Shown here in pieces: positions 1 to 9,211 of a DNA stretch of 64,000 bases. The stretch covers positions 1-64,000 of the forward strand of contig NZ_BBWH01000023.1 in NCBI RefSeq assembly GCF_001463705.1, written 5' to 3'. Under the pieces are notes generated by a model. The model was not told where the DNA came from and did not search any database. It saw only the letters and a list, made by a program, of their open reading frames with translations. Positions within the stretch are counted from its first letter, which is position 1. The number at the start of each line of letters is the position of its first letter. The position numbers and the translations under genes are program-made. The DNA comes from Aureimonas sp. AU12. Its GTDB lineage: Bacteria > Pseudomonadota > Alphaproteobacteria > Rhizobiales > Rhizobiaceae.

Positions 1-2
1 CT

Positions 3-923
3 CTGCTCGTCGGCGGCAATCCGTTCGCGACCTCCTCGATCTACGCGCTCATCCATGCGCTGGAGCGCGAATGGGGCGTCTGGTTTCCCAAGGGCGGCAC
101 CGGCGCGCTCGTGCGCGGCATGCTCAAGCTCTTCGAGGATATCGGCGGGCGGGTCGAGCTGAACGCCGAGGCGGCGCGGATCGAGACGGAGGGTTCACGG
201 GCCACCGGCGTCACCACGCTCGACGGGCGTCGCTTCGCGGCCGACCTCGTGGCCTCGAATGCCGACGTCGTCCACACCTACGACAAGCTCCTCGCCGGCA
301 CGCAGCGTGGCATGAAGGAGGCCAAGCGGCTGAAGACGAAGCGCTTCTCGATGTCGCTCTTCGTCATCTATTTCGGGCTGAAGCGCCACCAGCCGCAGCT
401 GCGCCACCACACGGTGCTCTTCGGCGCGCGATACCGGCAGCTCATCGACGAGATCTTCAAGGGCCGCGAACTGGCGGGCGACTTCTCGCTCTATCTCCAC
501 AGCCCCTGCGCCACCGACCCCTCGCTCGCGCCCGACGGCATGGGCAGCTACTATGTGCTCTCGCCCGTGCCTCATCTCGGCAATGCCGAGATCGACTGGT
601 CGGTCGAGGGGCCGAAATATCGCGACCGCATCTTCGACTATCTGGAAGAGCGCTACATGCCCGGCCTCAAGGCCGATCTCGTGACGAGCCGCATCTTCAC
701 GCCGCTCGACTTCCAGTCCGAACTCAACGCCCACCACGGCTCGGCCTTCTCGCTCGATCCCGTGCTGACGCAGTCGGCCTGGTTCCGCACCCACAATCGC
801 GATGCCGAGATCTCCAACCTCTTCTTCGTCGGCGCCGGCACGCATCCGGGCGCCGGGGTGCCCGGCGTCGTCGGGTCGGCCAAGGCGACGGCAGGCCTCA
901 TCCTCGGCGAACGGGTGGCCTGA
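3..923 (+). CDS. crtI: Phytoene desaturase CrtI, 5' end missing
   Basis: C-terminal 306 residues of a FAD-dependent phytoene desaturase, which introduces double bases-conjugating unsaturations into phytoene to give lycopene or neurosporene at the membrane. The frame is open from the left edge and begins with the family segment LLVGGNPFATSSIYALIHA, then FPKGGTGALVRGM. The C-terminal FAD-binding signature VGAGTHPGAGVPGVVGSAKA is at about 836-895. Full-length CrtI is about 500 residues, so roughly the first 190, including the N-terminal dinucleotide-binding fold, lie outside the window. The stop is 2 nt before the crtB start, so the two genes are surely co-transcribed. An internal ATG at 111 is not the true start. 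Confidence 0.95.
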   Translation: MLVGGNPFATSSIYALIHALEREWGVWFPKGGTGALVRGMLKLFEDIGGRVELNAEAARIETEGSRATGVTTLDGRRFAADLVASNADVVHTYDKLLAGTQRGMKEAKRLKTKRFSMSLFVIYFGLKRHQPQLRHHTVLFGARYRQLIDEIFKGRELAGDFSLYLHSPCATDPSLAPDGMGSYYVLSPVPHLGNAEIDWSVEGPKYRDRIFDYLEERYMPGLKADLVTSRIFTPLDFQSELNAHHGSAFSLDPVLTQSAWFRTHNRDAEISNLFFVGAGTHPGAGVPGVVGSAKATAGLILGERVA

Positions 924-925
924 CG

Positions 926-1873
926 ATGGCGGCGGGCGAAACACGCGATGTCGCGGCCTTCGCGGCGCGCTCGATAGCGGCGGGTTCGAAGAGTTTCGCC
1001 GCCGCCGCCCGTCTCTTCGACCCCGCGACGCGCGACAGCGTGATGATGCTCTACGCCTGGTGCCGCCATTGCGACGACGTGGTGGACGGGCAGGAGGGCG
1101 GGCGGGGCCAAGTCGCGTCGGCGCTTTCGGCCGATGCCCGCATCGCCGGCCTGCGGCGCGACACGCACGCCGCTTTGGGCGGCCAGACCGAAGGTCTCGA
1201 TCCAAGCTTCCTGGCGCTGGCGGAAGTGGTGCGCCGGCATGCCATCTCGCCGCGCCTGCTCGACGAGCATCTGGCCGGCTTCGCCCTCGACGTCGCCGAG
1301 CATCGCTACCGAACGCTCGACGACCTCCTCGTCTATTGCTGGCATGTGGCGGGCGTCGTCGGGGTGATGATGGCCGAGGTCATGGGGGTGACGGACGAGG
1401 CCGTGCTCGACCGCGCCTGCGACCTCGGCCTCGCGTTCCAGCTCACCAACATCGCGCGCGACGTGGTGGAGGATGCGCGCGAGGGCCGCGTCTACGTGCC
1501 GCTGGACTGGCTGGCGGAAGAGGGTGTCGGCGCACCGGATCTCATCGACCCCGCCCACGCGGCGGCGCTCGCACGCCTGCGGGCGCGGCTCGTGGCGGCG
1601 GCCGAGCCCTATTACGCCTCGGCCCGCATCGGGGTGGACGCCCTGCCGCGCCGTTCGGCTTGGGCCATCGCCACCGCCCGCCTCGTCTATCGCCGCATCG
1701 GCACCAAGCTGGTGGCAGCAGGGGAGAGGGCGCAGGCGCAGCGGATCTCCACATCGACCCCGGAAAAGCTCGCGGCGATCGCCTCCGGCGGCTGGGCTGC
1801 ACTGCGCTTTCGCGACTATGGCGGGCTTCCGCGCGATCCCGCGCTCTGGACCCGGCCCCGCCTCGGCGGCTGA
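926..1873 (+). CDS. crtB: Phytoene synthase CrtB
   Basis: 315-residue squalene/phytoene synthase family enzyme. It condenses two geranylgeranyl diphosphates head to head into phytoene, the committed carotenoid step. Both Mg-diphosphate-binding aspartate motifs are present: DDVVD at residues 50-54 (in YAWCRHCDDVVD) and DVVED at 179-183 (in NIARDVVED), followed by the typical REGRVYVP. Length is normal for the family. The start is the ATG 2 nt after the crtI stop. The gene faces crtZ, with only 22 bp between the two stops. Substrate GGPP would come from the crtE gene just downstream on the other strand. Confidence 0.96.
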   Translation: MAAGETRDVAAFAARSIAAGSKSFAAAARLFDPATRDSVMMLYAWCRHCDDVVDGQEGGRGQVASALSADARIAGLRRDTHAALGGQTEGLDPSFLALAEVVRRHAISPRLLDEHLAGFALDVAEHRYRTLDDLLVYCWHVAGVVGVMMAEVMGVTDEAVLDRACDLGLAFQLTNIARDVVEDAREGRVYVPLDWLAEEGVGAPDLIDPAHAAALARLRARLVAAAEPYYASARIGVDALPRRSAWAIATARLVYRRIGTKLVAAGERAQAQRISTSTPEKLAAIASGGWAALRFRDYGGLPRDPALWTRPRLGG

Positions 1874-1895
1874 CCGACGCCCGGGTCGGAGCCTG

Positions 1896-2411
1896 TCAGA
1901 TGCCGCTGCGGCGCTCGTCCGCCTGCTCGGCCCGCACCCGGCCCGATGCCTTGAGTTCGGCCGAGAGTTGGTCGACCGGCGGGGCATAGAGGAAGCCGAA
2001 GGAGACGCAGCCCTCGCGGCCCTTCACCGCGTGGTGCAGCCGGTGCGCCTGCACGAGGCGCTTGGCGTAGCCCTTGTGCGGAATGTGCCGGAAGGGCCAG
2101 CGCTGGTGTACCAGCCCGTCATGCACGAGGAAGTAGAACAGCCCGTAGAGGGTGATGCCGACGGCAATGGCTGTCACGACCGGCAGTTCGGCGAAGCGCC
2201 CGATGGCAAAGAGCGTGATGGCGAAGCCCGCGAAGACCACGGCGTAGAGGTCGTTCTTCTCGAACATCCCCTCGTGCGGCTCGTGATGGCTCTCGTGCCA
2301 GCCCCAGCCCCAGCCGTGCATGATGTATTTGTGCGCGGCCCAGGCGACGACCTCCATCACGAGGAACACCGCGATCGCGATCGCGCCGAAACCGAGCCAG
2401 CTGTCCGCCAT
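1896..2411 (-). CDS. crtZ: Beta-carotene hydroxylase CrtZ
   Basis: 171-residue fatty-acid-hydroxylase-superfamily membrane protein that adds 3-hydroxyl groups to beta-ionone rings (beta-carotene to zeaxanthin). Di-iron histidine motifs are complete: HKYIMH, HESHHEPH, HDGLVHQRW and HRLHHA. Several hydrophobic segments fit an integral membrane enzyme. The ATG at 2411 is chosen because GGAAG lies 7 nt upstream and the protein then matches the roughly 160-residue CrtZ length. Alternatives are the ATG at 2426 or an extended start at 2504. It lies downstream of crtE on the same strand, so both are probably one leftward transcript. CrtZ presence implies a cyclase (crtY), not seen here, probably left of the window. 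Confidence 0.93.
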   Translation of the reverse strand: MADSWLGFGAIAIAVFLVMEVVAWAAHKYIMHGWGWGWHESHHEPHEGMFEKNDLYAVVFAGFAITLFAIGRFAELPVVTAIAVGITLYGLFYFLVHDGLVHQRWPFRHIPHKGYAKRLVQAHRLHHAVKGREGCVSFGFLYAPPVDQLSAELKASGRVRAEQADERRSGI

Positions 2412-2516
2412 GTCGTCGTCTTCCATTCTCGCGGGGGCTTCGATCGCCCTGCCGCGTTCGATTTGGGCCGCGTTCGATCTGGGATGGCCTTGCGTCGCAC
2501 GCAAGACAATGCGGCG

Positions 2517-3446
2517 CTAGCGCGCGGCCTCGTGCTCGAGCACCGGCTCGTCGGCGGCCTCCGCCGGGATCGAGCCGGCGAAGATCGCCGCGACCATGGC
2601 ATGAAGGCGCGAGCCCGGCCCGAACACGGCGTCGAGCCGCGCATCGGCCGCCGCGACGTGACGCTCGATGTGGCGGCGGACCTGCGTCGGCCCGATCATC
2701 GAGACGATGGTCGACTTGCCCCGGTCCTTGCCGACATCCTTGCCGATCGACACCGCGCTCGGCGCCCCGTCGAGAAGATCGTCGAGAAGCTGGAAGGCGA
2801 GGCCGATCTCGGCGGCGAAGGCGCGAAGGTCGGTGCGCACCGCCTCGCTCGCCTCGGCCGCGACGGCGCCGAGTTCCACCGCGGCGGTGAACAGCGATCC
2901 GGTCTTCAGGCCGTTGGCATCGGCGATCTCGGCGAGCGGGCGCTGGCCGCGCCCGCCGCGCAGATCCTGGAATTGCCCGGCGACGAGCCCGCGCGTGCCC
3001 ACCGCCTCGGCCAGCACGGCCACCGCCTCGCCTCGCCGCGCCGGCGCCAGGCCCTCGACGCGGGCGAGCGTGCCGTAGGCGCCCGACAGGATCGCGATGG
3101 CCGCCAGCACGGCGACGTCCTCGCCATGGGCGCGGTGCAGCGCCGGACGCCCGCGGCGCAGCTCCGCATCGTCCATGCAGGGCAGGTCGTCGAGAATCAG
3201 CGAGGCGGCGTGCACCATCTCGAGCGCGCAGCCCGCGTCGAGCGCGGCGTCGGACGGACCGCCGAGATCCTCGGCGACGATCAGCGTCATGATCGGCCGC
3301 AGCCGCTTGCCGGGCGCCAGCACGCTGTCGCGCATGGCCGTGTCGAGGGCCGACTGCCCGGCCAGGACCGGCGGCATCAACGCATCGAGGCGCGCGTTCA
3401 CGCGCCGCAAAAGGGCGTCGAGGCTGGAATCCGGCTCGGCTGTCAT
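2517..3446 (-). CDS. crtE: Geranylgeranyl diphosphate synthase CrtE
   Basis: 309-residue trans-isoprenyl diphosphate synthase that extends FPP or DMAPP with IPP to C20 GGPP for carotenoid synthesis. The first aspartate-rich motif is DDLPCMDD (about 86-93) and the second is LLDDLLD (about 221-226); GKRLRP (46-51) binds IPP. An IspA (FPP synthase) cannot be excluded by motif alone, but the position between crtB and fni favours CrtE. The ATG at 3446 gives an N-terminus like other family members; a longer form starting at 3491 or 3524 would add an arginine-rich tail with no counterpart. The start region is divergent from fni. Confidence 0.9.
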   Translation of the reverse strand: MTAEPDSSLDALLRRVNARLDALMPPVLAGQSALDTAMRDSVLAPGKRLRPIMTLIVAEDLGGPSDAALDAGCALEMVHAASLILDDLPCMDDAELRRGRPALHRAHGEDVAVLAAIAILSGAYGTLARVEGLAPARRGEAVAVLAEAVGTRGLVAGQFQDLRGGRGQRPLAEIADANGLKTGSLFTAAVELGAVAAEASEAVRTDLRAFAAEIGLAFQLLDDLLDGAPSAVSIGKDVGKDRGKSTIVSMIGPTQVRRHIERHVAAADARLDAVFGPGSRLHAMVAAIFAGSIPAEAADEPVLEHEAAR

Positions 3447-3676
3447 CGTGGCGTCGTCACTTTCCCGGCGTCGTCGACGCCACCATTTCATGTCCGATCG
3501 AATGCGGATACGGATTTCTAGCACGGACTGTAAGAGCGCGAAGCGCCCGCACGCCGTTCATGCCGCGTTCTGCGACGAAACGACTTAGCGCCAAGCCCCG
3601 GTGCGAATGCCAAGCCGCGGGCAGGGCAGAACGCTATCGTATGAAGCGAATCGAGCCGAAGGAAGGGACGGACAGC
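3447..3676. promoter_or_regulatory. Divergent promoter region crtE / fni
   Basis: 230-bp interval between the crtE and fni starts, which must contain promoters for both the leftward crtE-crtZ transcript and the rightward fni gene. I see no clear sigma-70 boxes and no convincing TGT-N12-ACA site of the PpsR/CrtJ type. The region assignment rests on gene orientation only. Confidence 0.5.
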
Positions 3677-4714
3677 ATGCCGGGAGAGGACATCCGATCG
3701 CGAAAGGGTGATCACCTCGACATCGTCCTCAAGCCCGCGCTGGTCCCGCCGCGCGCCGAGACCGGGTTCGAGGCCGTGCGTTTCGAGCATGTCGCGCTGC
3801 CCGAGATCGACCTCGACGCGATCGACCTCTCCGCCGCGTTCCTCGGCCGGCGGCTCGCCGCGCCGATCCTCATCTCGTCGATGACCGGCGGGCCTGAGCG
3901 CGCCGCGCGCATCAACGCCCGGCTCGCGGAGGTGGCGGAGGCGCTCGGGCTGGCGCTTGCGGTGGGCTCTCAGCGCATCGCGCTGGAGGGGCGCGGCAGT
4001 GGGGGCCTCGACCGGTCGCTGCGCTCGCTCGCGCCATCCGTGCCGATCCTCGCCAATATCGGCGCCGCCCAGCTCGGCCTCGGCTACGGCCTCGACGAGG
4101 CGCGTCGCGCCGTGGAGATGATCGATGCCGATGCGCTCATCGTCCACCTCAACCCGCTACAGGAAGCCGTGCAGCCGGGCGGCGACCGGCGCTGGAGCGG
4201 CATTCTCGGACGGATCGAGGCGCTGGCCCGCGATCTCGGCTGCCCGATCGTCGCCAAGGAGGTCGGCGGCGGCATTTCCGGCGCGGTCGCCCGGCGGCTG
4301 GTGGATGCGGGCGTCGGCATCGTCGACGTGGCGGGAGCCGGCGGCACGAGCTGGGCAGCGATTGAGGCCGAGCGGCTGGCCGATCCCCGCGCCCGTGCCG
4401 CCGCGCTACTCTTTGCCGACTGGGGCATTCCAACGGCGCAGGCGATCCGCGACGTGCGCGCCGCCTGTCCCGAGGCGGTGGTGATCGGCTCGGGCGGCAT
4501 CCGCAACGGGCTCGACGCGGCCAAGGCGATCCGCCTCGGCGCCGATCTCGCGGGACAGGCGGGCGCCAGCCTCGCGGCCGCCGACGATTCGCTCGAGGCC
4601 GTCGCGGCGCATTTCGCCGGCGTCGTCGAGGAACTGCGCATCGCCTGCTTCTGCACGGGGTCCGCCGATCTCGAGGCGTTGCGCTGCGCCCCGTTGCTGC
4701 CTCCGAGGGGGTGA
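3677..4714 (+). CDS. fni: Type 2 isopentenyl-diphosphate isomerase
   Basis: 345-residue FMN- and NAD(P)H-dependent type 2 IPP isomerase (Fni/Idi2), interconverting IPP and DMAPP and so feeding CrtE. Family motifs in order are RKGDHLDIV near the N-terminus, [43 protein letters not shown] and the phosphate-binding [15 protein letters not shown]. The ATG at 3677 follows GAAGGAAGGG and gives the usual family length; ATGs at 3560 and 3641 are in frame but lack a good ribosome site. Location within the carotenoid cluster is typical for pigmented alphaproteobacteria, where it raises DMAPP supply. Confidence 0.93.
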   Translation: MPGEDIRSRKGDHLDIVLKPALVPPRAETGFEAVRFEHVALPEIDLDAIDLSAAFLGRRLAAPILISSMTGGPERAARINARLAEVAEALGLALAVGSQRIALEGRGSGGLDRSLRSLAPSVPILANIGAAQLGLGYGLDEARRAVEMIDADALIVHLNPLQEAVQPGGDRRWSGILGRIEALARDLGCPIVAKEVGGGISGAVARRLVDAGVGIVDVAGAGGTSWAAIEAERLADPRARAAALLFADWGIPTAQAIRDVRAACPEAVVIGSGGIRNGLDAAKAIRLGADLAGQAGASLAAADDSLEAVAAHFAGVVEELRIACFCTGSADLEALRCAPLLPPRG

Positions 4715-4852
4715 GGGGCCTCGGCGCCGGGCAGACGCCTGCCATGCCAATCGATTCAAGCTGAGTGCTCCGCCCTTTTCCGTTTGCCGCCCGATCCTCC
4801 CATCCGCTAAGCCGGACGCCGACTGGACGAACGATCCGATCCCGGAGGACGC

Positions 4853-5899
4853 ATGAGCGCGACGCTGCAAGACCATCTCGCCCCCCTCGTCTCGGCTGGC
4901 GGCAGCCGGCGGGACGTCGCCGGTCTCATCACCGAGCTCGCGAAAGCCGCGGCCTCGCTGCAGCGGCTGATCTCGACGGGCGCCTCGGCAGGCGGCGCGG
5001 TGGCGACGGCTGCGGATGGCGGCGCCAACGGGGGCGGCGACATCCAGAAGGTGCTCGATCTCGAGGCCGACCGTCTGTTCCTGGCCGCCGCCCGCGCCGC
5101 GCCCGTCGCCTTCTACGGCTCGGAGGAGCAGGACGAGGCGGTGGCGCTGGGAACCGAGGGAACCCTCGCACTCGCCATTGACCCGCTCGACGGCTCGTCG
5201 AACATCGAGACGAACGTCTCGATCGGCACGATCTTCTCCGTCCTGCCGGTGGAGGAGGCGCACCGCGCCGATCCCGCCAGCGTTTTCCGCCAGCCCGGCC
5301 GGCGCCAGCTCGCCGCCGGCTTCTTCGTCTACGGGCCGCAGCTGCTTCTCGTGATGACGGTGGGCGAGGGCACCCACGTCTTCGGCTGGTCGCCAGAGAC
5401 GGACGTCTTCACGAAGACGATGACGGTGACGATCCCCGCCGACGCCAAGGAATATTCGATCAACGCCTCGAACGCGCGCCACTGGGACGCGCCGATGCGC
5501 CGCTACATCGACCATTGCCTCGCCGGCAAGGACGGCCCGCGCGGGCGCGACTTCAACATGCGCTGGGTGGCCTCGATGGTCGCCGACGCCTATCGCATCT
5601 TCGTGCGCGGCGGCGTCTATCTCTATCCCGGCGACAGCCGGAAAGGCTACGCGCAGGGGCGGATCCGGCTCTGCTACGAGGCCAATCCTGTGGCCTTCTG
5701 CGCCGAGCAGGCGGGCGGCGCGGCGAGCGACGGCCTCAACCCGATCCTCGACCTCGTGCCCGAAGGCCTGCACCAGCGCACGCCTGTCGTCTTCGGTTCG
5801 CGGAACGAGGTGCTGGAAGTCGCCCGCACGCTTGCCGATCCCGCGAGCCTTTCGGAAGCCTCGCCGCTCTTCGGCGACCGGCCGGTCGGCGGCTTCTGA
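4853..5899 (+). CDS. fbp: Class I fructose-1,6-bisphosphatase
   Basis: 348-residue class I FBPase (Fbp/CbbF) hydrolysing fructose 1,6-bisphosphate to fructose 6-phosphate in gluconeogenesis or a Calvin cycle. The metal/substrate motif is [20 protein letters not shown] (109-128), with the preceding metal-binding acidic segment GSEEQDE (89-95) and the sugar-phosphate region [20 protein letters not shown]. Start ATG with GGAGG 6 nt upstream. rpe follows 2 nt after its stop, and the pair looks like an operon. In many autotrophic alphaproteobacteria both belong to cbb operons, but no RuBisCO or phosphoribulokinase gene is in the window, so a purely gluconeogenic role is equally possible. Confidence 0.94.
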   Translation: MSATLQDHLAPLVSAGGSRRDVAGLITELAKAAASLQRLISTGASAGGAVATAADGGANGGGDIQKVLDLEADRLFLAAARAAPVAFYGSEEQDEAVALGTEGTLALAIDPLDGSSNIETNVSIGTIFSVLPVEEAHRADPASVFRQPGRRQLAAGFFVYGPQLLLVMTVGEGTHVFGWSPETDVFTKTMTVTIPADAKEYSINASNARHWDAPMRRYIDHCLAGKDGPRGRDFNMRWVASMVADAYRIFVRGGVYLYPGDSRKGYAQGRIRLCYEANPVAFCAEQAGGAASDGLNPILDLVPEGLHQRTPVVFGSRNEVLEVARTLADPASLSEASPLFGDRPVGGF

Positions 5900-5901
5900 C
5901 G

Positions 5902-6570
5902 ATGGCCGGCGACATTCTCATCGCGCCGTCCATCCTGTCGTCGGACTTCTCGCGCCTCGGCGAGGAGATCGCGGCGGTGGACCGGGCCGGCGCCGACTGG
6001 ATCCATCTCGACGTGATGGACGGGCATTTCGTGCCCAACGTCACCTTCGGCCCGCCGATCGTCGCCGCCGTGCGCAAGGCCTCGCCGAAGTTCTTCGACG
6101 CTCACCTGATGATCGAGCCGGCCGACCCCTATCTCGACGCCTTCGCCGAGGCCGGCTGCGAGGGCATCACCGTCCACGCCGAAGCCTGCCGGCATCTCGA
6201 CCGCTCGCTTCAGCGCATTCGTTCGCTTGGCTGCAAGGCCGGCGTCGCGCTGAACCCGGCGACCTCCGAGACGGCGATCGAGCATGTCCTAGACCGGCTG
6301 GATCTCATCCTGGTGATGACCGTCAATCCCGGCTTCGGCGGCCAGCAGTTCATTCCCGCGATGCTCGAAAAAGTGCGCCGCGTGCGCGCGATGATCGGAA
6401 GCCGCGCGATCCGGCTGCAGGTCGACGGCGGCGTCGCGCCGGACACGATCGGTGATCTCGTTCGAGCCGGCGCGGACTGTTTCGTGGCGGGCTCGGCGAT
6501 CTATCGCGGCGGCGAGGAAGCGGCCTACCGGACGAATATCGAGGCGCTGCGCCGGGCGGCGAAGGGTTAG
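5902..6570 (+). CDS. rpe: Ribulose-phosphate 3-epimerase
   Basis: 222-residue (beta/alpha)8 barrel epimerase interconverting ribulose 5-phosphate and xylulose 5-phosphate (pentose phosphate pathway, Calvin cycle). Active-site motifs: APSILSSDF (8-16), [12 protein letters not shown] with the catalytic Asp37, metal-ligand His68 in [15 protein letters not shown] (139-148), and Asp175 in QVDGGV. Ends with the phosphate loop VAGSAIY. It starts 2 nt after the fbp stop, so translation is probably coupled. Confidence 0.96.
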   Translation: MAGDILIAPSILSSDFSRLGEEIAAVDRAGADWIHLDVMDGHFVPNVTFGPPIVAAVRKASPKFFDAHLMIEPADPYLDAFAEAGCEGITVHAEACRHLDRSLQRIRSLGCKAGVALNPATSETAIEHVLDRLDLILVMTVNPGFGGQQFIPAMLEKVRRVRAMIGSRAIRLQVDGGVAPDTIGDLVRAGADCFVAGSAIYRGGEEAAYRTNIEALRRAAKG

Positions 6571-6950
6571 CGGTAGGTTATCGGCCGGCCTCCAAGTGTA
6601 GCGCTCAAGATTTCGTGAGCGCGAGGTGAAGATCCCGCGTCTTTGCCAGTCTAGCTTAGGGACCGGATCGAAGTTCGCGGCGATCAGCTCGCCAAGACTG
6701 TTGCCGCCTCTCCCTGTCGCGCATCTTTTTGCGACGCACTGCGGAGAAAACCTTGCGCGACGACCGCGACATCACATCTAAGGCGCGCGGCGACGTTTGG
6801 GCGCAGGGCGGCTCGATGGGCTTGTCCGCCCCGGCATCGGAGCGGACGCGGCGAGACCGGATGGGCGAAGAGCGGCCCCGCGGGCTCGTCTTCATCGAAT
6901 GGGAACGGCGGCCCGTGCGGCGTGCCACACGGGTTGAGGAGGGGTGAAGT
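6571..6950. other. 380-bp leader ahead of the TerC gene
   Basis: Long interval between rpe and the TerC gene. TerC-family genes are often preceded by the yybP-ykoY manganese riboswitch, but I do not find its GGGGAGTAG-type core here. The distal half is GC-rich and can form hairpins (for example GGGCTTGTCCGCCCC near 6819-6833). A 72-codon ATG frame (6729-6947) ends with TGA at 6945-6947, between the GAGGAGGGG ribosome site and the TTG start of the TerC gene. That could be a leader ORF coupled to TerC or chance. No other gene is visible. Confidence 0.4.
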
Positions 6951-8009
6951 TTGGAACCGACGCTTTCGGAGGCGGCACAGCAGACCGCGTTGACAGGACT
7001 GGCGACGGCCGATGTCGTGCCGACCTGGGTCTGGCTGGCGACCATCGGCGGCATCGCCGCCCTCTTCATCTTCGACTTCGTCACCCACGTCCGCAAGCCG
7101 CATGAGCCGACCTTCAAGGAATCGGCCCTATGGTCGACCTTCTACGTCACGCTGGCGCTTCTGTTCGGCTGGGGCGTCTGGCACTTCTGGGATCGCGAGC
7201 ACGGCATCGAGTATCTCGCCGGCTTCATCACCGAGAAGTCGCTGTCGGTCGACAACCTCTTCGTCTTCGTGATCATCATGAAGAGCTTCCGGGTGCCGGC
7301 GGCCTACCAGCAGAAGGCGCTGCTCATCGGCATCGTCATCGCGCTGGTCATGCGCGGCATCTTCATCGCGCTGGGCGCGGCGGCGATCGAGCGCTTCTCC
7401 TGGGTCTTCTACCTGTTCGGCCTCTTCCTGCTCTACACGGCCTACAAGCTGGCGGTGGAAAGCTTCTCGCACGGCGCCAAGTCGACCGACGAGGAATACG
7501 AGCCGAACGCGCTGGTGAAGTACTTCCAGAAGCACCTGCCCACCACCGACGACTTCCGCGGCAATGCGCTGACGATCGTCGAGAACGGAAAGCGCTTCTT
7601 CACCCCGATGTTCATCGTGATCCTTGCGCTCGGCATGACCGATCTCCTGTTCGCGCTGGACTCGATCCCCGCGATCTACGGCCTGACGGATGCGCCCTAC
7701 ATCGTCTTCACCGCCAACGCCTTCGCGCTGCTCGGCCTCCTGCAGCTCTACTTCCTGCTCGGCGGCCTTCTCGACCGGCTGGTCTATCTCGGCCTCGGCC
7801 TGTCGCTCATCCTCGCCTTCATCGGCGTGAAGCTGATCATCCACGCGATGGAGGCCAACACGCTCTCCTTCGTCAACGGTGGCCAGCCGATCGATGGCCT
7901 GCCCCACATCACCACGGGCTTCTCGCTCTCGGTGATCCTCGGCATCCTCGTGGTCACCACGGTGGCCAGCCTCCTGAAGAGCCGTTCGGACGACCGCAAG
8001 GCCGGCTGA
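6951..8009 (+). CDS. TerC-family integral membrane protein
   Basis: 352-residue polytopic TerC protein (Alx/TerC family; members export manganese or service exoenzyme metalation, older annotation tellurium resistance). About nine hydrophobic helices are visible. The family signature ITEKSLSVDNLFVFVIIM lies at about 93-110 and MTDLLFALDSIPAIYGL at about 227-243; these hold the conserved acidic residues expected to bind metal. Start is TTG preceded by GAGGAGGGG with 7-nt spacing; no ATG fits. It is a single-gene unit closed by a strong hairpin. A manganese role is inferred from the family, not from the sequence. Confidence 0.9.
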   Translation: MEPTLSEAAQQTALTGLATADVVPTWVWLATIGGIAALFIFDFVTHVRKPHEPTFKESALWSTFYVTLALLFGWGVWHFWDREHGIEYLAGFITEKSLSVDNLFVFVIIMKSFRVPAAYQQKALLIGIVIALVMRGIFIALGAAAIERFSWVFYLFGLFLLYTAYKLAVESFSHGAKSTDEEYEPNALVKYFQKHLPTTDDFRGNALTIVENGKRFFTPMFIVILALGMTDLLFALDSIPAIYGLTDAPYIVFTANAFALLGLLQLYFLLGGLLDRLVYLGLGLSLILAFIGVKLIIHAMEANTLSFVNGGQPIDGLPHITTGFSLSVILGILVVTTVASLLKSRSDDRKAG

Positions 8010-8034
8010 CCCGACGCTCCCAGACGACAAGACG

Positions 8035-8066
8035 AGAAGCCGGCCCCGCGCCGGCTTCTTGCGTTT
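8035..8066. terminator. Bidirectional hairpin terminator
   Basis: Perfect 10-bp inverted repeat AGAAGCCGGC / GCCGGCTTCT with a 5-nt loop, followed by TTGCGTTT on the plus strand. It lies between the convergent TerC gene and the PHP-domain gene and can serve both. Confidence 0.85.
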
Positions 8067-8073
8067 GGAGGGG

Positions 8074-8970
8074 TCAGACCCGAACCGGGTTCGACCAGGC
8101 ATGGCGCCCGGCGGTATCGGTCGCGACGACGCGCAGCCAGTCTCCGGCAAAGCGCCGGACGGGCAGGCGCGCTTGCGTAATCGCCTCGCCGAAGAGGTTC
8201 TCGGCACGCGAGCCGCGCCCGACCAGCGCCACGTTGCGCGCCGGCGAGCAGCGCACCACGACCTCGTCGCCTTCGATGGCGATATCGTCGAATGTGGGTC
8301 CCATCGTCGAATAGGAATGCCCGGCCTTCATCGCCGCGAGGATCGCCTCCGGCTCGTCGCTCTCCGACTTCACCATCAGCCAGCCGCCGAAGGCGTCCAT
8401 GATGCGAAAATGCGCGTCGTCGGCCGCGTAGGCGGTGAGGTCGTGGCCCTCGTTCCACAGGGCATCGAGAAGCTGAAAGCCGTCGGGCCGCGCGCATTCG
8501 AGGTCGCAGCCGGTGTTGTAGATCTCCACCGCATGGGCGATGCCGGCGAGCGCCCGTCCGTCCTCGATCGTCAGCGACGACCATTGCGGATGGGCGATCG
8601 CGACGAAGGCGCCGGCTTCGCGCGCCCGCCGCGCCAGTGCCACGCCGTCTTCGCCCGGCGCATTGGCCGCGAAATCCAGCGGCAGGCCGCAGGCGAGAAT
8701 GTGCCAGACCTCGCCTTGCGAATTGACCGGCGCATGCAACTCGGCTCCGATGATCGTGGTGAAGTCCGCCGCCCGAAAGGCGCGCGTGTCGGCGAGCGGA
8801 AAGCCGAAGCGCTCCGCGAAATGGTCGGAGAGGCAGAGGAAGTCGTATCCGGCCGCGCGGTAGGCCTCGCAGACGTCGGACGGCGCGCGGGTGCCGTCCG
8901 ACAGGGTCGAATGCGTATGGATGTTGCCGCGCCGGAACCGGCCGGGCGCGCGGAAGGCGTCGAATGTCAT
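8074..8970 (-). CDS. PHP-domain metal-dependent phosphoesterase
   Basis: 298-residue polymerase-and-histidinol-phosphatase (PHP) domain protein of the CehA/McbA-like group. Metal-binding signatures are HTHSTLSDG (18-26), SDH (48-50), AELH (76-79), AIAHP with His127, and ADDAH (183-187). Such enzymes hydrolyse phosphomonoesters or phosphodiesters with Mn or Fe. No signal peptide, so cytoplasmic. The ATG at 8970 has AAGGAGC 7 nt upstream and is clearly the start. It is divergent from a PotD-like ABC importer whose operon is followed by a PhoD-like phosphohydrolase, suggesting the imported solute carries a phosphoester; the substrate itself is unknown. Confidence 0.85.
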   Translation of the reverse strand: MTFDAFRAPGRFRRGNIHTHSTLSDGTRAPSDVCEAYRAAGYDFLCLSDHFAERFGFPLADTRAFRAADFTTIIGAELHAPVNSQGEVWHILACGLPLDFAANAPGEDGVALARRAREAGAFVAIAHPQWSSLTIEDGRALAGIAHAVEIYNTGCDLECARPDGFQLLDALWNEGHDLTAYAADDAHFRIMDAFGGWLMVKSESDEPEAILAAMKAGHSYSTMGPTFDDIAIEGDEVVVRCSPARNVALVGRGSRAENLFGEAITQARLPVRRFAGDWLRVVATDTAGRHAWSNPVRV

Positions 8971-9211
8971 GGAATGCTCCTTCAGGACTGGCAAAAGCGT
9001 CATCGCGGCAGTGGAATGCCAATTCTTTTTGCTTGCCTCATTTCTGATAACCCGCTCACATGCAACCAACGTGACGGCCGGTTGAACGAGCGATCAATCG
9101 ACACCGGACTGTCATGTGACGGTGGTAGGGCGGTGCCGGCGGGCGGCATGGCCCCGTGAGCGAGTTGGGCGCCGGCGTATCGAACGCCACGCGGCGCATG
9201 AGGGAGTTGGC
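8971..9211. promoter_or_regulatory. Divergent promoter region, PHP gene / ABC operon
   Basis: 241-bp AT-richer interval between divergent starts. It should carry promoters for both the leftward PHP gene and the rightward ABC operon. I cannot assign specific -35/-10 boxes or an operator. Confidence 0.45.

Noticed and set aside
1473-3521. 682-codon plus-strand frame over crtB, crtZ and crtE
   Set aside because: Shadow of crtE/crtZ on the other strand and of the crtB 3' end; composition not protein-like.
5515-5901. N-terminal extension of rpe inside fbp
   Set aside because: The frame is open but the epimerase begins at [10 protein letters not shown] (5902); upstream residues are Arg-rich shadow of fbp.
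6571-6950. yybP-ykoY manganese riboswitch ahead of TerC
   Set aside because: The conserved GGGGAGTAG-type core and matching loop were not found; a covariance-model search would be decisive.
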